DNA of 64,000 bases from positions 62,001 to 126,000 of the forward strand of contig NZ_JADCSA010000007.1 in the NCBI RefSeq assembly GCF_015070385.1. Direction: 5' to 3'. Made by a program: the position numbers and the translations under genes. The notes under the pieces are model-generated. The model searched no databases. It worked only from the letters and a program-made list of their open reading frames with translations, and was not told the DNA's origin. Positions 50,010 through 58,463 of this stretch are shown here, piece by piece. Within the stretch, counting starts at the first letter, position 1. Each line of letters begins with the position of its first letter. This DNA comes from Nocardioides malaquae. Lineage in GTDB: Bacteria > Actinomycetota > Actinomycetes > Propionibacteriales > Nocardioidaceae.

Positions 50010-51023
50010 TCAGTCGCCGCCCCCGACAGCGGTCACGTCGAGGCCCAGCTCCTCGGCCTGGGCGAGCAGGCCGGCGGCGGCGGACACGGAGCGTACGCCT
50101 GCCTCGCCCGCCGGGAACGGCACCGTGAGGTAGCGCCCCGCCTTGACCGCGGAGAGCTCGCGGGTGGCGGGGTGCGACTCCAGGTGCTCGATCTTCTGGG
50201 CGGCGGAGTTCCAGTCGGCGTCGACCAGCACGAGCACGTCGGGATCGGCGTCGACGACGGCCTCCCAGCCGAGCGAGGTCCAGGTCTGGTCGACGTCGGC
50301 GGCGATGTTGGCCAGCCCGACGCGCTCCATCACCATCTGCGGGGCGCCGGTGCCCCCGCCCACGAAGGGGGTGTCGGTGCCCGACGACCACCACAGTGCG
50401 GTCGGCTCCTCGGCGAGCCGTCCCAGGTCGTCCAGCTCGGCACGCTGCTCGGCCACCAGCTCGGCCGCGGCCTCCTGCGCGCCCAGCAGGTCGCCGGCCT
50501 CGGTGAAGTGGTCGAAGAGCAGGTCGTAGGTCATCTGCTCCGGTGCCCCCTCGCTCTGGCAGGCCGAGGGCGAGACGTACGTCGCCACGCCGAGGTCGGC
50601 GAGCACGTCACGCTCGCCGGCGGTGTCGGCGGCGAGGTTCGACTCCCACCCGGCGAAGACCAGGTCGGGCTCCAGCTCGAGCACGGCCTCCTGCCCGGGC
50701 GCCTGGTCGGAGATCTCGGTCAGCGCATCCTCGGGGGCGAGCTCCTCAGGCACGGGTCCGTCCAGGAACGCAGTGCCGACGATCCGCTCGCCGAGCCCGA
50801 GGGCGAGCACCAGCTCGGTGGGGGTCGACTTGATGGTGACGATCCGCTCCGGTGGCGAGTCCACGGTGACCTCGGTGCCGCAGTTCGTGACCGTCACCGG
50901 CGCCCCGACATCGCCCCCGGAGCCGGCGCCGGTCGTGGCGGTCGACCCGGACCCACAACTGGTCAGGACGCCGGCGGCCAGGAGCGCGCAGGTCGCGAGA
51001 AGGGGCGTACGGACAGAAGGCAT
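50010..51023 (-). CDS. ABC transporter substrate-binding lipoprotein (F420-0/iron-chelate class)
   Basis: A 337-residue lipoprotein of the type III (Fec/Btu) binding proteins. The signal ends with L-T-S-C at Cys23. The mature part has VTVTNCGTEVTVDSPPERIVTIKSTPTELVLALGLGERIVG (in part: PPERIVTIKSTPTELVLALG) and AFLDGPVPEELA, which resembles the group described as putative F420-0 transporter receptors of actinobacteria; a siderophore or cobalamin ligand is the alternative. ATG at 51023 with GGGAG 5 nt upstream starts a proper signal peptide. First gene of the three-gene importer; a multi-hairpin leader lies upstream. Confidence 0.85.
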   Translation of the reverse strand: MPSVRTPLLATCALLAAGVLTSCGSGSTATTGAGSGGDVGAPVTVTNCGTEVTVDSPPERIVTIKSTPTELVLALGLGERIVGTAFLDGPVPEELAPEDALTEISDQAPGQEAVLELEPDLVFAGWESNLAADTAGERDVLADLGVATYVSPSACQSEGAPEQMTYDLLFDHFTEAGDLLGAQEAAAELVAEQRAELDDLGRLAEEPTALWWSSGTDTPFVGGGTGAPQMVMERVGLANIAADVDQTWTSLGWEAVVDADPDVLVLVDADWNSAAQKIEHLESHPATRELSAVKAGRYLTVPFPAGEAGVRSVSAAAGLLAQAEELGLDVTAVGGGD

Positions 51024-51052
51024 CGAGTCTCCCGGAGGCGGTCGGGCAGGCA

Positions 51053-51134
51053 GGGGCGAGGGTCCGCGGCCAGTCGCCGCGGGGGGTCCTTCGCCCCAGT
51101 CCGGGGATCGATGCACTCGGCCAGGACGACCGAG
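51053..51134 (-). promoter_or_regulatory. Structured leader before the importer operon
   Basis: Several stems are packed 30-110 bp upstream of the lipoprotein start. GGGGCGA (51053-51059) pairs with TCGCCCC (51091-51097), enclosing GCGGC/GCCGC (51066-51070 with 51076-51080). CCCC (51094-51097) can instead pair with GGGG (51103-51106), and CTCGG/CCGAG (51116-51120 with 51130-51134) lies further up. The first and third stems exclude each other, as in attenuators or riboswitches. No known riboswitch consensus is recognised. The whole 251-bp divergent region 51024-51274 holds no gene. Confidence 0.4.
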
Positions 51135-51274
51135 GGACCACGCGTCTCGCATGCTAGCCGTGCGGGGCGTGACGTGGACCACCCGGGTGTGCCACATCCC
51201 GGCTTCGTCGGCCGGGTCCGCTACGTTGCTCGTGCGGCAAGGCAGTCGCGAGCAGCGAGGTCGGGAGGGGACGC

Positions 51275-52879
51275 ATGCTCCGCAGCGTGAGCCTCTTCCT
51301 CACGACCGTCGGACTTCTGCTGGTCGTCATCGGCGGCGCCAGCGCCACGTTCGTGGGTCCGGACGACACGCTCGTGATCGGCGAGAAGCGAGTGCCCGAG
51401 CGCGCCGCAGGTCTGGCCGTGCGCACCAACCCGGCGATCACCAAGTTCGTCAACATCGACCTGCTCGTGCGCGCCGAGGCCGAGGGGGGCGTCTTCCTCG
51501 CCACGAGCCACCGCGTCGACACCGACAGCCTGCTGGGCGGTCGCCGGTACTACGAGATCACCCGGATGTCGTTGGGAGACGTCGGCGGGGTGGTGACCGA
51601 GGGTCCCCGCGCCACCCGTCGCACCCTGCGGCCCGCCCGGATCACCGGGTGGCTCGACCGGACGACGGGTTCGCCGGAGGCCGAGCTGGTCGTGCCACTC
51701 GACGGCACCCCGCTCGACGTGGTCGCGGTGCCTCGACGGGCCCGTGACCGGGTGACGTTCACGATCGGCGCGACCGTCCAGGGCGCCTTCTGGATCCAGG
51801 TCACCGTGGCCGTGACCGGTCTGCTGATGCTCCTGGCGGGGTGGGGGCTGCGTCGATTCGGGCGCTCGCGGTCGCAGTCCGCCGCCTCGACCGACGACGA
51901 CGCGCCCTCCGACCCGCCCGAGGGGCGCGACCGGCCCGCCTCCGGATCGCCGGCTTCCGGCGCGCCCGCGTCCGGCTCACCCAGTGGGTCCCTGAGCCTG
52001 CCGCGCTACCCCCGCGGCATGACGAGTGACGCCGCCACCCCGTCAACCGCCCCGATCGTCGCCGCGCCGGCCGTCGCTGCGCCCGCGATTGCCGCACCCG
52101 TGATCGCCTCGGCGCTGCTGGCCTCTGGCGCCACCGCGACCCCCACCCCGGCGGAGCCCGCCGCAGACGCCTCCGCCCCGGGCGGCGCCGACGCCGAGCG
52201 CAAGCCCCAGTGGGACAAGCGCAAGATCATCCTGCTGGCCGTGCTCGTGCCCCTCTCCTTCGCCCTCAAGGGGTGTGCGGTGCCCGGAGCCGCACCGGAG
52301 ACCGACCGGGTGGAGACCCGGACCGGGATGACGCTGACCGAGGGTCAGGAGCTGGAGCCGGACGCCACCCACGTCTACGCGCCAGAGTTCGTCAGCTATC
52401 CGATGTGGGCCCTCATCGCCTCCGGTGAGCCACGCCGCCTCCGCCTGGTGACGCGCAACCGCTTCGCGGACCGGTGGCAGACCGAGGCGACCGTGCGCGT
52501 CCGCGGGCCCCTGCCCAGTACCGTCGAGCGCGCAATCGAGCCCAATGCGGCGCTGGTGCGGCGGGGCGACGAGGTGGCGTGGGCCGTGCAGGGCTGGTGG
52601 GAGAGCGGCGAGATCACGGGCGTACGCCTCGACCGGCGCACCCGACGGATCCGCGAGCGGCTGCTGGCCGACGGGATTCCCGTCTGGTCGATCGACGTGG
52701 CCGCACCACCCACCGGCACCCCGCCCGTACGTCTCGTCGAGGTCGCCGGCGGCCACCTCGCGGTGCTGCGCCACACCGTGGTCGTCCCCGGTGCACGCCT
52801 GCGACTCACCACGGTGGCCCACCTGCCGACGGCGGGCCGGCCGCGGCTGCTCGGCACCAGCCTGGCCGAGGTCTCCTGA
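51275..52879 (+). CDS. Unrecognised membrane protein, two-module (paralogue of next gene)
   Basis: A 534-residue protein of no family I recognise. Residues 5-25 are a transmembrane helix; residues 28-165 form an extracellular domain (FVGPDDTLVIGEKRVPE, GGVFLATSHRVDTDSLLGG), followed by a second helix at about 168-190. A long Ala/Pro/Ser-rich tract (about 195-300) leads to a third hydrophobic segment, IILLAVLVPLSFALKGC, that looks like an internal lipobox, and then a second globular domain to residue 534. The N-terminal module is clearly related to the next gene (GPDDT, GGVF-x-G/A, HRVD-x-D-x-LL). GGGAGGGG precedes ATG 51275. Perhaps two fused ancestral genes. Confidence 0.78.
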   Translation: MLRSVSLFLTTVGLLLVVIGGASATFVGPDDTLVIGEKRVPERAAGLAVRTNPAITKFVNIDLLVRAEAEGGVFLATSHRVDTDSLLGGRRYYEITRMSLGDVGGVVTEGPRATRRTLRPARITGWLDRTTGSPEAELVVPLDGTPLDVVAVPRRARDRVTFTIGATVQGAFWIQVTVAVTGLLMLLAGWGLRRFGRSRSQSAASTDDDAPSDPPEGRDRPASGSPASGAPASGSPSGSLSLPRYPRGMTSDAATPSTAPIVAAPAVAAPAIAAPVIASALLASGATATPTPAEPAADASAPGGADAERKPQWDKRKIILLAVLVPLSFALKGCAVPGAAPETDRVETRTGMTLTEGQELEPDATHVYAPEFVSYPMWALIASGEPRRLRLVTRNRFADRWQTEATVRVRGPLPSTVERAIEPNAALVRRGDEVAWAVQGWWESGEITGVRLDRRTRRIRERLLADGIPVWSIDVAAPPTGTPPVRLVEVAGGHLAVLRHTVVVPGARLRLTTVAHLPTAGRPRLLGTSLAEVS

Positions 52880-53020
52880 CACCTGAGCTCCCGGCCTCCT
52901 AGTGCATCCGTGCACAGGTCCGCGATCTGGTCTTGCCTGTGGAGAAGTGTGCGCACACGGTCTCTGCCCACCCCTACCGTGGCTGCACGTCTCAGGCCGT
53001 CTTCTCGGGGGTTCCACCGC

Positions 53021-53788
53021 ATGCGCCGTCTTGCCAACCTGCTCTGGTTCACCTCAGCCCTGCTCGTGCTCCTCGTCGGCCTCGCCGGCGCGGCCCTCAG
53101 CGGGCCGGACGACACCGTGGAGGTCGTCTCCGACAAGGTCGGTGACGCGCGCGGCGTGCCGTTGGTGACGGCGCCGGTGCTCACCGACGTGACCGGCCTG
53201 GACCTGGTGGTCACCGCGGAGGCCTCCGGCGGCGTCTTCGTGGGCGCAGCCCACCGGGTCGACCTCGACGACCTCCTCGACGGCGCCGAGCACTACCGGG
53301 TCACCGGGCTCTACCCGGAGCTCGCCGGGGGCCTGGTGGGTGGCCTGCGCGAGGGCAGCCGCTTCCTGCGGGGCACCGGAGTCACCGTCGACGAGCTCGA
53401 CGTCTGGCGCCAGCGCTCCGCGGGCACGGGGCCCCAGCAGGTCACGGTGCCGTTGACGGGTGAGTCGCTGGGTGTCCTCGTGGTGCCGAGCGAGGCGGAA
53501 GCCAGCCCGACGGTCTCCTTCGGCTACCACTGGCAGGGGCTCTTCACCCGGTCGCTGCGCGTCGCCCTCGTCGGTCTGCTCGGGCTGGTGCTCTGGGGGC
53601 TGCACCGGGCGCGGCGAGGACGACCCTCCGGCGACACCGGCGACGCGGGCCACGGTCGGTCGTCGGGTCGGGCGCGGGTCCCGGCGCAGCGTCGTCCGCA
53701 ACAGACCGGCCCGCGCGTCCAGCGCGTGGGCGCGAGCTCGGCGGGCGCCACCACGCCGCGTGGCCGCAGGCCAGCTGTCAGCGCCTGA
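53021..53788 (+). CDS. Unrecognised membrane protein (paralogue of preceding gene)
   Basis: A 255-residue protein: N-terminal transmembrane helix (residues 8-27), an extracellular domain with SGPDDTVEVV and GGVFVGAAHRVDLDDLLDG matching the first module of the gene at 51275, a second helix at about 180-200 (LRVALVGLLGLVLWGL), and a basic, Gly/Ser/Arg-rich cytoplasmic tail of about 55 residues. It lacks the Ala/Pro tract and second domain of its neighbour. The 141-bp gap before it contains a perfect 12-bp palindrome, GTGTGCGCACAC (52947-52958). The last 11 bases overlap the convergent RibD-like gene. Function unknown. Confidence 0.78.
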   Translation: MRRLANLLWFTSALLVLLVGLAGAALSGPDDTVEVVSDKVGDARGVPLVTAPVLTDVTGLDLVVTAEASGGVFVGAAHRVDLDDLLDGAEHYRVTGLYPELAGGLVGGLREGSRFLRGTGVTVDELDVWRQRSAGTGPQQVTVPLTGESLGVLVVPSEAEASPTVSFGYHWQGLFTRSLRVALVGLLGLVLWGLHRARRGRPSGDTGDAGHGRSSGRARVPAQRRPQQTGPRVQRVGASSAGATTPRGRRPAVSA

Positions 53789-54461
53789 CCCTCCAGCGAC
53801 CGATCAGCGTGCCCTCCTCCTCGAGGAGCAGCACCGGGTCCATGGCGACGTCGATCGGCTGGCCCTCGACGATGCGCAGGTGGTCACCGGCCACGACGCG
53901 CGGCACGATCGTCAGGCACAGCTCGTCGACCACGTCGACGGCCAGCAGGTCGCGCAGCACGTGCGGACCGCCCTCGCCGAGCACCTGGGTCCAGCCCCGT
54001 GCAGCGAGCTCGCGACGCAGCGCGGTGAAGTCGATCGAGTAGCCGCCGAGGATCATCACGTTCTCGTCGCCCAGCGCGGCCCGGGCCGCGGGCAGGCCGG
54101 CGGCGTGCTCGACGGTGGCGAGGATGACGCTGCCGCGGGGCGCCGCGAGCAGCTTCTCGTTGATCTCGCCGGTGCGGGAGACCACGACCAGCGGCGTGCC
54201 GTCGGCGGGACCGTAGTTCTCCGCGCGGGCGGTGCCTGCCCCCACGACCACCACGTCGGCGTAGGACCGCAGGGCGTGGAAGACCCGCTTGTCGGCGGCG
54301 TTGTTGATGCCGTCGGTGACGCCGTCCTCCCCCTGCGCGGAACCGTCGAGCGAGGCGATCATGTTGACGCGCACCCACAGGCCGTCGGCGGCCGGTTCGG
54401 CGGCGTACGCCTGCGCCAGGCCCGCGTCGTCGACGTCACCGGTCTGCCCGGTCGCACTCAT
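53778..54461 (-). CDS. RibD C-terminal-domain reductase-like protein (dihydrofolate reductase fold)
   Basis: A 227-residue protein with the RibD-C/DHFR-like fold: WVRVNMIASLDGSAQ, DKRVFHALRSYADVVVVGAGTARAENYGP (in part: ADVVVVGAGTARAENYG), and LGEGGPHVLRDLL, the family's G-E-G-G-P-x-L motif. It probably reduces a pyrimidine-, pterin- or flavin-like compound with NAD(P)H. Freestanding copies beside folate genes are common in actinobacteria. ATG at 54461 shares a base with the preceding stop (TGATG); ATG at 54473 would add 4 residues. It is the last gene of the folP2 group. Confidence 0.85.
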   Translation of the reverse strand: MSATGQTGDVDDAGLAQAYAAEPAADGLWVRVNMIASLDGSAQGEDGVTDGINNAADKRVFHALRSYADVVVVGAGTARAENYGPADGTPLVVVSRTGEINEKLLAAPRGSVILATVEHAAGLPAARAALGDENVMILGGYSIDFTALRRELAARGWTQVLGEGGPHVLRDLLAVDVVDELCLTIVPRVVAGDHLRIVEGQPIDVAMDPVLLLEEEGTLIGRWRVRR

Positions 54462-54985
54462 CAGGATCCGCATTGAAACCTCACCACCCAGTACATGACG
54501 CCGAAGGGGTCTCCGGCGTGGTCGATCTCGACATTCGTGACAGTCACGCCCTCCGCATGCAGGAGGGCGAACCCCGCCAGGCCACAGGCGAGGAGTGCGT
54601 GGGCGAGCTCGGCGTCGGCCTCGGCGACACCGGCCAGGCCGGCCAGGTCTCCGGCGGCGAGCAGCGCCTCGAGCTGCGCGTCGAACTCGGCGGCCCGCGG
54701 GTCCAGGTGGCCGGGGGCCTTCTCGCTGCGGCGGGCCGATCCGTTGGCCATCACCAGCACGTCGCGCCCGGCGTCGACGCCGGGGCGCCCGAGCAGCTCG
54801 TCGGCCAGCGCCCGGGCCCGGTCGTCGTCGGCGAGCACGCGCACGTCACCGTGCAGCCACGCGACGGCGTCGGTGACCGCGCGCCGCAGCTCGGGCAGCG
54901 GGTCGGTGAGTGAGGCGTACGCCCGCGACAACGCCGGCGCCGGCGGCACCACCACGACGCGCCTGCCGCGCTGGACGTCGTTCAT
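54461..54985 (-). CDS. Conserved small protein of the folP2 cluster (possible LigB/MEMO-like fold)
   Basis: A 174-residue protein without a firm family. RRVVVVPPAPALSRAY opens it, and VLVMANGSARRSEKAPGHLDPRAAEFDAQLEALLAAGD (in part: NGSARRSEKAPGHLDPRAAE) is reminiscent of class III extradiol dioxygenase-like proteins, whose members carry a similar G-x-G/S-A ... P-G-H/Y-x-D-P-R-A stretch. Metal-binding residues are not obvious. It is locked between folP2 (ATGA overlap) and the RibD-like gene (TGATG overlap), so a role linked to pterin or cofactor metabolism is likely by context only. Confidence 0.72.
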   Translation of the reverse strand: MNDVQRGRRVVVVPPAPALSRAYASLTDPLPELRRAVTDAVAWLHGDVRVLADDDRARALADELLGRPGVDAGRDVLVMANGSARRSEKAPGHLDPRAAEFDAQLEALLAAGDLAGLAGVAEADAELAHALLACGLAGFALLHAEGVTVTNVEIDHAGDPFGVMYWVVRFQCGS

Positions 54986-55845
54986 GCCAGCCCCCGGATC
55001 GCCCTCGCGGGGCGCCGTCGACCGGCGATGCTCCACACCATGTCGACGGTCTCGCGGGTCTCGACCACCTCGTGCACGCGGTAGATGCGCGCACCGGCGA
55101 GGGCGCAGACGCTGGTGGCGGCGAGGGTGCCGGTGAGCCGCTCGCCGACGGGCTTGTCGAGGGTCTCCCCGACGAAGTCCTTGTTGCTCAGCGAGACCAG
55201 CACCGGCCAGCCGGTGGCGACCAGTTCCCCGAGGCGTCGGGTGACCTCGAGGGAGTGGAAGGTGTTCTTGCCGAAGTCGTGGGCGGGGTCGATCACGATC
55301 GACTCGCGCGCCACCCCGGCCGCGAGCGCGCGCTCCGCGTAGGCGGTCGTGTCGGCGACTGCGGCGGCGACCACGTCGTCGTACGCGATGCGGTGCGGGC
55401 GGGTGCGCACCTGCACACCGCCGGTGTGGGTGCAGACGATCGCGGCGTCGTGGGCGGCCGCGACGTCGACCAGCTCGGGGTCGGCGCCTCCCCAGGCGTC
55501 GTTGATGACGTCGGCGCCGGCCGCGCAGACCGCGTCGGCCACCTCGGCGCGCCAGGTGTCGACGGAGATCACCAGGCCGGGGTGGGTCTCGCGCACGCGG
55601 GCGACGAAGTCGACGACGCGCGCCTTCTCCTCCGCGGCGCTGATCTCCACGCCGGGGGCGGCCTTGATGCCGCCGATGTCGACGATCTCGGCACCCTGGG
55701 AGACCACCAGATCGACGCGCTGGCGGGCGGCGTCCTCGGCCCAGGTGGCGCCCTTGTCGTAGAACGAGTCGGGCGTGCGGTTGACGATCGCCATCATCAG
55801 CGTCTCGTCGTCGGCAAACGTGTGCCGCCGCAGTCTCAGGGCCAC
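54982..55845 (-). CDS. folP2: Dihydropteroate synthase-like protein (FolP2 type)
   Basis: A 287-residue TIM barrel of the DHPS family: MMAIVNRTPDSFYDKG near the N-terminus, GAEIVDIGGIKAAPG, ISVDTWRAEVADAV, DVINDAWGG, IDPAHDFGKNT and the C-terminal RIYRVHEVVETRETVDMVW with the phosphate-binding R-x-H. The VNRTPDSFYD in place of VNxTPDSFSD and the pairing with gpgS are typical of FolP2, a paralogue that in mycobacteria lacks proven DHPS activity. GTG at 55845. The true folate enzyme would be elsewhere in the genome. Confidence 0.88.
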   Translation of the reverse strand: MALRLRRHTFADDETLMMAIVNRTPDSFYDKGATWAEDAARQRVDLVVSQGAEIVDIGGIKAAPGVEISAAEEKARVVDFVARVRETHPGLVISVDTWRAEVADAVCAAGADVINDAWGGADPELVDVAAAHDAAIVCTHTGGVQVRTRPHRIAYDDVVAAAVADTTAYAERALAAGVARESIVIDPAHDFGKNTFHSLEVTRRLGELVATGWPVLVSLSNKDFVGETLDKPVGERLTGTLAATSVCALAGARIYRVHEVVETRETVDMVWSIAGRRRPARAIRGLA

Positions 55846-55903
55846 GCCACGACCCTAGGCGACCCCCTCTCGTGGCCGGACCTCACCCCACGGGCACGGT
55901 GGG

Positions 55904-56830
55904 TCAGAGGAGGGGGGCGGCGGGCGGACGCTCCACCACGGGCACCTCGACGGCGCGGGAGTGCGGTGCACCGTCGGGCCCCGGCAGGTACTGGTGGAGC
56001 GCGATCGCTTCGGCGTGGTGGCTGTGGGTGGAGCGCGCCCACGCCGCCGTGAGGATCTGGGTGGCCATCGCGCCGAGGTCGAGCAGCGGCTGGTGGCTGT
56101 GGGCGCGACGCCCCAGGTCGACCTGGGCGATGGCGTCGACCCCGCACGTACGCCACGTGTCGATGAGTGCGGCGAGCTCGACGGCGTAGCCACTCGGCAC
56201 CGACAGCTGCGCGAAGTGGTCGCGGCGCACCGCCCACTCCCCCGCCAACGGCTGCACCAGCCCGGCCAGCGGAGGGAAGAGCAGGGCAATCAGGGGACGA
56301 GCCACGAGCTCGGTGACCCGGCCTCCCTCGTACGGGCCCTCGGCGCCGGGGCGCTGGTAGAACCCCTTGACCAGCTGCACGGCCGGGTCGGTGAGCAGCG
56401 GCCCCAGCAGGCCGGGCACGAAGTGGGTGTCCCAGTCGACCAGGTCGGCGTCCATGAAGACGGTGACGTCGCCGGTCGTGACGAACTGCGACTTCCACAT
56501 CGCCTCCCCCTTGCCCCGCTGCACACCCAACTCAGGCCGCACCTCGGCGGCCCGGTGCACGACGGCCCCGGCGTCGGCGGCCACCTCGTAGGTCGCGTCG
56601 GTGGAGTCGGAGTCGATGACCACCACCTCGTCGACCAGCGCGGCCGTCTCGAGCAGCACCTCCCGGCAGCGCGTGACGACGTCGCCGACAGTCGCGGCCT
56701 CGTTGTGCGCCGGGACGACCAGGCTCACCGTCGTCGCCCCCTTGGCCGCGAGCAACTCCTCGAGGCCCCAGTCGCGCCAGTGGTGCGTGTGGCGGGCCGA
56801 CCAGTCCGCCAAGGAATCGTCAGTCACCAC
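55904..56830 (-). CDS. gpgS: Glucosyl-3-phosphoglycerate synthase
   Basis: A 308-residue GT-A glycosyltransferase (GT81): SLVVPAHNEAATVGDVV, VVVIDSDSTDAT, GKGEAMWKSQ, and the metal-binding D127-A-D129 in VFMDADLVDWD, followed by GGRVTELVARPL and WRTCGVDAIAQVDLGRRAHSHQ (in part: AIAQVDLGRRAHSHQ). It transfers glucose from an NDP-glucose to 3-phosphoglycerate, the first step to glucosylglycerate and, in mycobacteria, to methylglucose lipopolysaccharides. Two adjacent GTG codons (56830, 56827) can start it. The gpgS-folP2 order matches that in mycobacteria. Confidence 0.91.
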   Translation of the reverse strand: MVTDDSLADWSARHTHHWRDWGLEELLAAKGATTVSLVVPAHNEAATVGDVVTRCREVLLETAALVDEVVVIDSDSTDATYEVAADAGAVVHRAAEVRPELGVQRGKGEAMWKSQFVTTGDVTVFMDADLVDWDTHFVPGLLGPLLTDPAVQLVKGFYQRPGAEGPYEGGRVTELVARPLIALLFPPLAGLVQPLAGEWAVRRDHFAQLSVPSGYAVELAALIDTWRTCGVDAIAQVDLGRRAHSHQPLLDLGAMATQILTAAWARSTHSHHAEAIALHQYLPGPDGAPHSRAVEVPVVERPPAAPLL

Positions 56831-56896
56831 CCCAGCGTAGGCGGGCGCAGCTGTCGGACGGCGGGGCTAGGGTGGCGACGACGAGCAGGAGGTGCG

Positions 56897-57262
56897 ATGG
56901 CGGGCGAGCAGCGGTGGCCCGGCTGGGTCTACGCGGAGGGCGAGGAGCCCGACTACCGGTTCAGCTTCGCCAACGAGCGCACTTTCCTGGCCTGGATCCG
57001 CACGGCGCTCGCCCTCGTCGCTGCGGGCGTGGCCGTCGACGTGGTCGACCTGTCGCTGGCCGACGCGGCGCAGACCGCGGTGGCGCTCGTGCTCGTCGGC
57101 CTCGGCCTCCTGTGCACCGTCGCGGCCTGGTGGCGCTGGGCGCTGGCGGAGCGCGCGATGCGTCGCCGCGCTCCGTTGCCGACCTTCACGCTCGGCGTGG
57201 TGCTCACGGTCGTGCTGGTGCTGGTGGCGCTCGGACTCACCGCTGCACTGGTCACCGCATGA
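56897..57262 (+). CDS. DUF202 (YidH-like) membrane protein
   Basis: A 121-residue protein with three transmembrane helices and the DUF202 motif FANERTFLAWIRTALALVAAG near residue 25 (in part: NERTFLAWIRTALAL). Function is unknown; yeast and bacterial relatives are small membrane proteins, some with roles in transport regulation. AGGAGG precedes ATG 56897, and its stop overlaps the next gene's ATG (ATGA), so a heteromeric pair is likely. Confidence 0.88.
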   Translation: MAGEQRWPGWVYAEGEEPDYRFSFANERTFLAWIRTALALVAAGVAVDVVDLSLADAAQTAVALVLVGLGLLCTVAAWWRWALAERAMRRRAPLPTFTLGVVLTVVLVLVALGLTAALVTA

Positions 57263-57615
57263 CCCCGTCGGCGCCGGACGAGGCCCAGGCATCGGGAGCC
57301 GCAAGCTACCTGCCTGACCCGGGTCTCCAGAACGAACGTACGGCGCTCGCGTGGCAGCGTACGGCGCTCTCGATGATCGCCGCCTCTGCCGTGATGGCGC
57401 GCCTGACGTGGTCGACCGGTGGCGTCGCGGCGCTGGTGATCCTCGTGGTCGCCGCCAGCCTCAGCACCTGGGTCTTCCTGGAGAGCCGGGGCCGCTACGC
57501 CCACTCGGCCCGGGTACGCCTCCGCGCGAGCGCGCGGGGCGGGCGGGCGCCGCTGGCCCTCACCGTGGCCGTTGCGCTCCTGGCGCTCACCGAGATCGGC
57601 GCGCTCCTGCGCTGA
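57259..57615 (+). CDS. DUF202 membrane protein, second subunit
   Basis: A 118-residue protein with three transmembrane helices and the related motif LQNERTALAWQRTALSMIAAS. It differs from the previous gene by the Q in the N-E-R-T-x-L-A-W-x-R-T core. The pair is commonly found together in actinobacteria. A short palindrome (GACCC-GG-GGGTC, 57614-57625) after the stop may terminate transcription before the convergent crotonase gene. Confidence 0.87.
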   Translation: MTPSAPDEAQASGAASYLPDPGLQNERTALAWQRTALSMIAASAVMARLTWSTGGVAALVILVVAASLSTWVFLESRGRYAHSARVRLRASARGGRAPLALTVAVALLALTEIGALLR

Positions 57616-57648
57616 CCCGGGGGTCGGGTGAGATGGGGTGACCCACTG

Positions 57649-58425
57649 TCAGCTGTGGTCGCCCTGGCCGAACTTCGGCTTCTCCTTCGCCAGGAACGCC
57701 CGCACGCCCTCGGTGAAGTCGGGGCCCGTGTAGACCTCGCGCAGCATCTGCTCGTCGAAGTCGGGCGCGGCCTCGGCGCGAGCCGCGTACGCATTGAGCT
57801 GACGCTTCGTGGCCCGCTGGGTGGTGGCGGACGCACCCGTCACCTCGGCCACCAGCTTGTCGATCGAGCCGTTGAGGTCCTCGGTGACCTCGACCAGGGC
57901 GCCGAGGTCATACGCCCGGTCCGCGTCGACCAGTCGTCCGGTCAGCAGCATCGAGCGCGTGGTCGACTCACCGAACGCGGCCTGGCAGCGGTAGACGACC
58001 GGACCGGACAGCGCGTTGCCGAGGGTCTTCGCGATCGGGTAGCCGAAGCGCGAGTCCGGCGTGGCGATCCGGATGTCGCAGTGGGTGGCGACCGCGAGGC
58101 CACCCCCGACGCAGACGCCGTCGACCGCAGCGATGGTGACCTGCGGCAGCTCGAAGAGCGCCTGCAGCATCTCCCGGATCCACTCCTCGTAGGCAGCCGC
58201 GTCGGCCTCGAGGAAGTCGGAGATCTCGTTGCCGGCGGCGAACGCCCGACCGCCGGCGCCACGGAGCACCACGACGCGCACGTCGGGTCGGTCCTTGAGG
58301 TCGGTGAAGAGGTCCAGCATCTCGGTGTACATCGCCTTCGTGAAGGCGTTGTGCCGCTGAGGGCGGTTGAAGACGACGGTCACGACGCCGTCGGCGCTGG
58401 TCACGAGGAGGTCCTGGTCGCTCAC
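57649..58425 (-). CDS. Enoyl-CoA hydratase/isomerase family protein (crotonase)
   Basis: A 258-residue crotonase: VFNRPQRHNAFTKAMYTEM at the N-terminus, the first oxyanion segment RAFAAGNEISDFLE (A-A-G-x-E-I/D type), and VDGVCVGGGLAVATHCDIRIAT for the second. The catalytic Glu positions of classical hydratases are not clear: the region after FGYPIAKTLGNAL lacks G-x-G-G-x-x-R-L, so isomerase, hydrolase or lyase activity is possible. GTG at 58425 is preferred. It is monocistronic, 38 bp from the Tat protein gene on the same strand. Confidence 0.88.
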   Translation of the reverse strand: MSDQDLLVTSADGVVTVVFNRPQRHNAFTKAMYTEMLDLFTDLKDRPDVRVVVLRGAGGRAFAAGNEISDFLEADAAAYEEWIREMLQALFELPQVTIAAVDGVCVGGGLAVATHCDIRIATPDSRFGYPIAKTLGNALSGPVVYRCQAAFGESTTRSMLLTGRLVDADRAYDLGALVEVTEDLNGSIDKLVAEVTGASATTQRATKRQLNAYAARAEAAPDFDEQMLREVYTGPDFTEGVRAFLAKEKPKFGQGDHS

Positions 58426-58463
58426 GGTGGCGAGCCTATTGGGGTCGGTGACCGGGCCCGCAC

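Noticed and set aside
51024-51274. Cobalamin riboswitch upstream of the metallophore-class lipoprotein
   Set aside because: The conserved B12-box pattern (GCCACUG and the A-G-x-C-A-G-G-A type motif) could not be found on either strand, so only an unassigned structured leader is reported.
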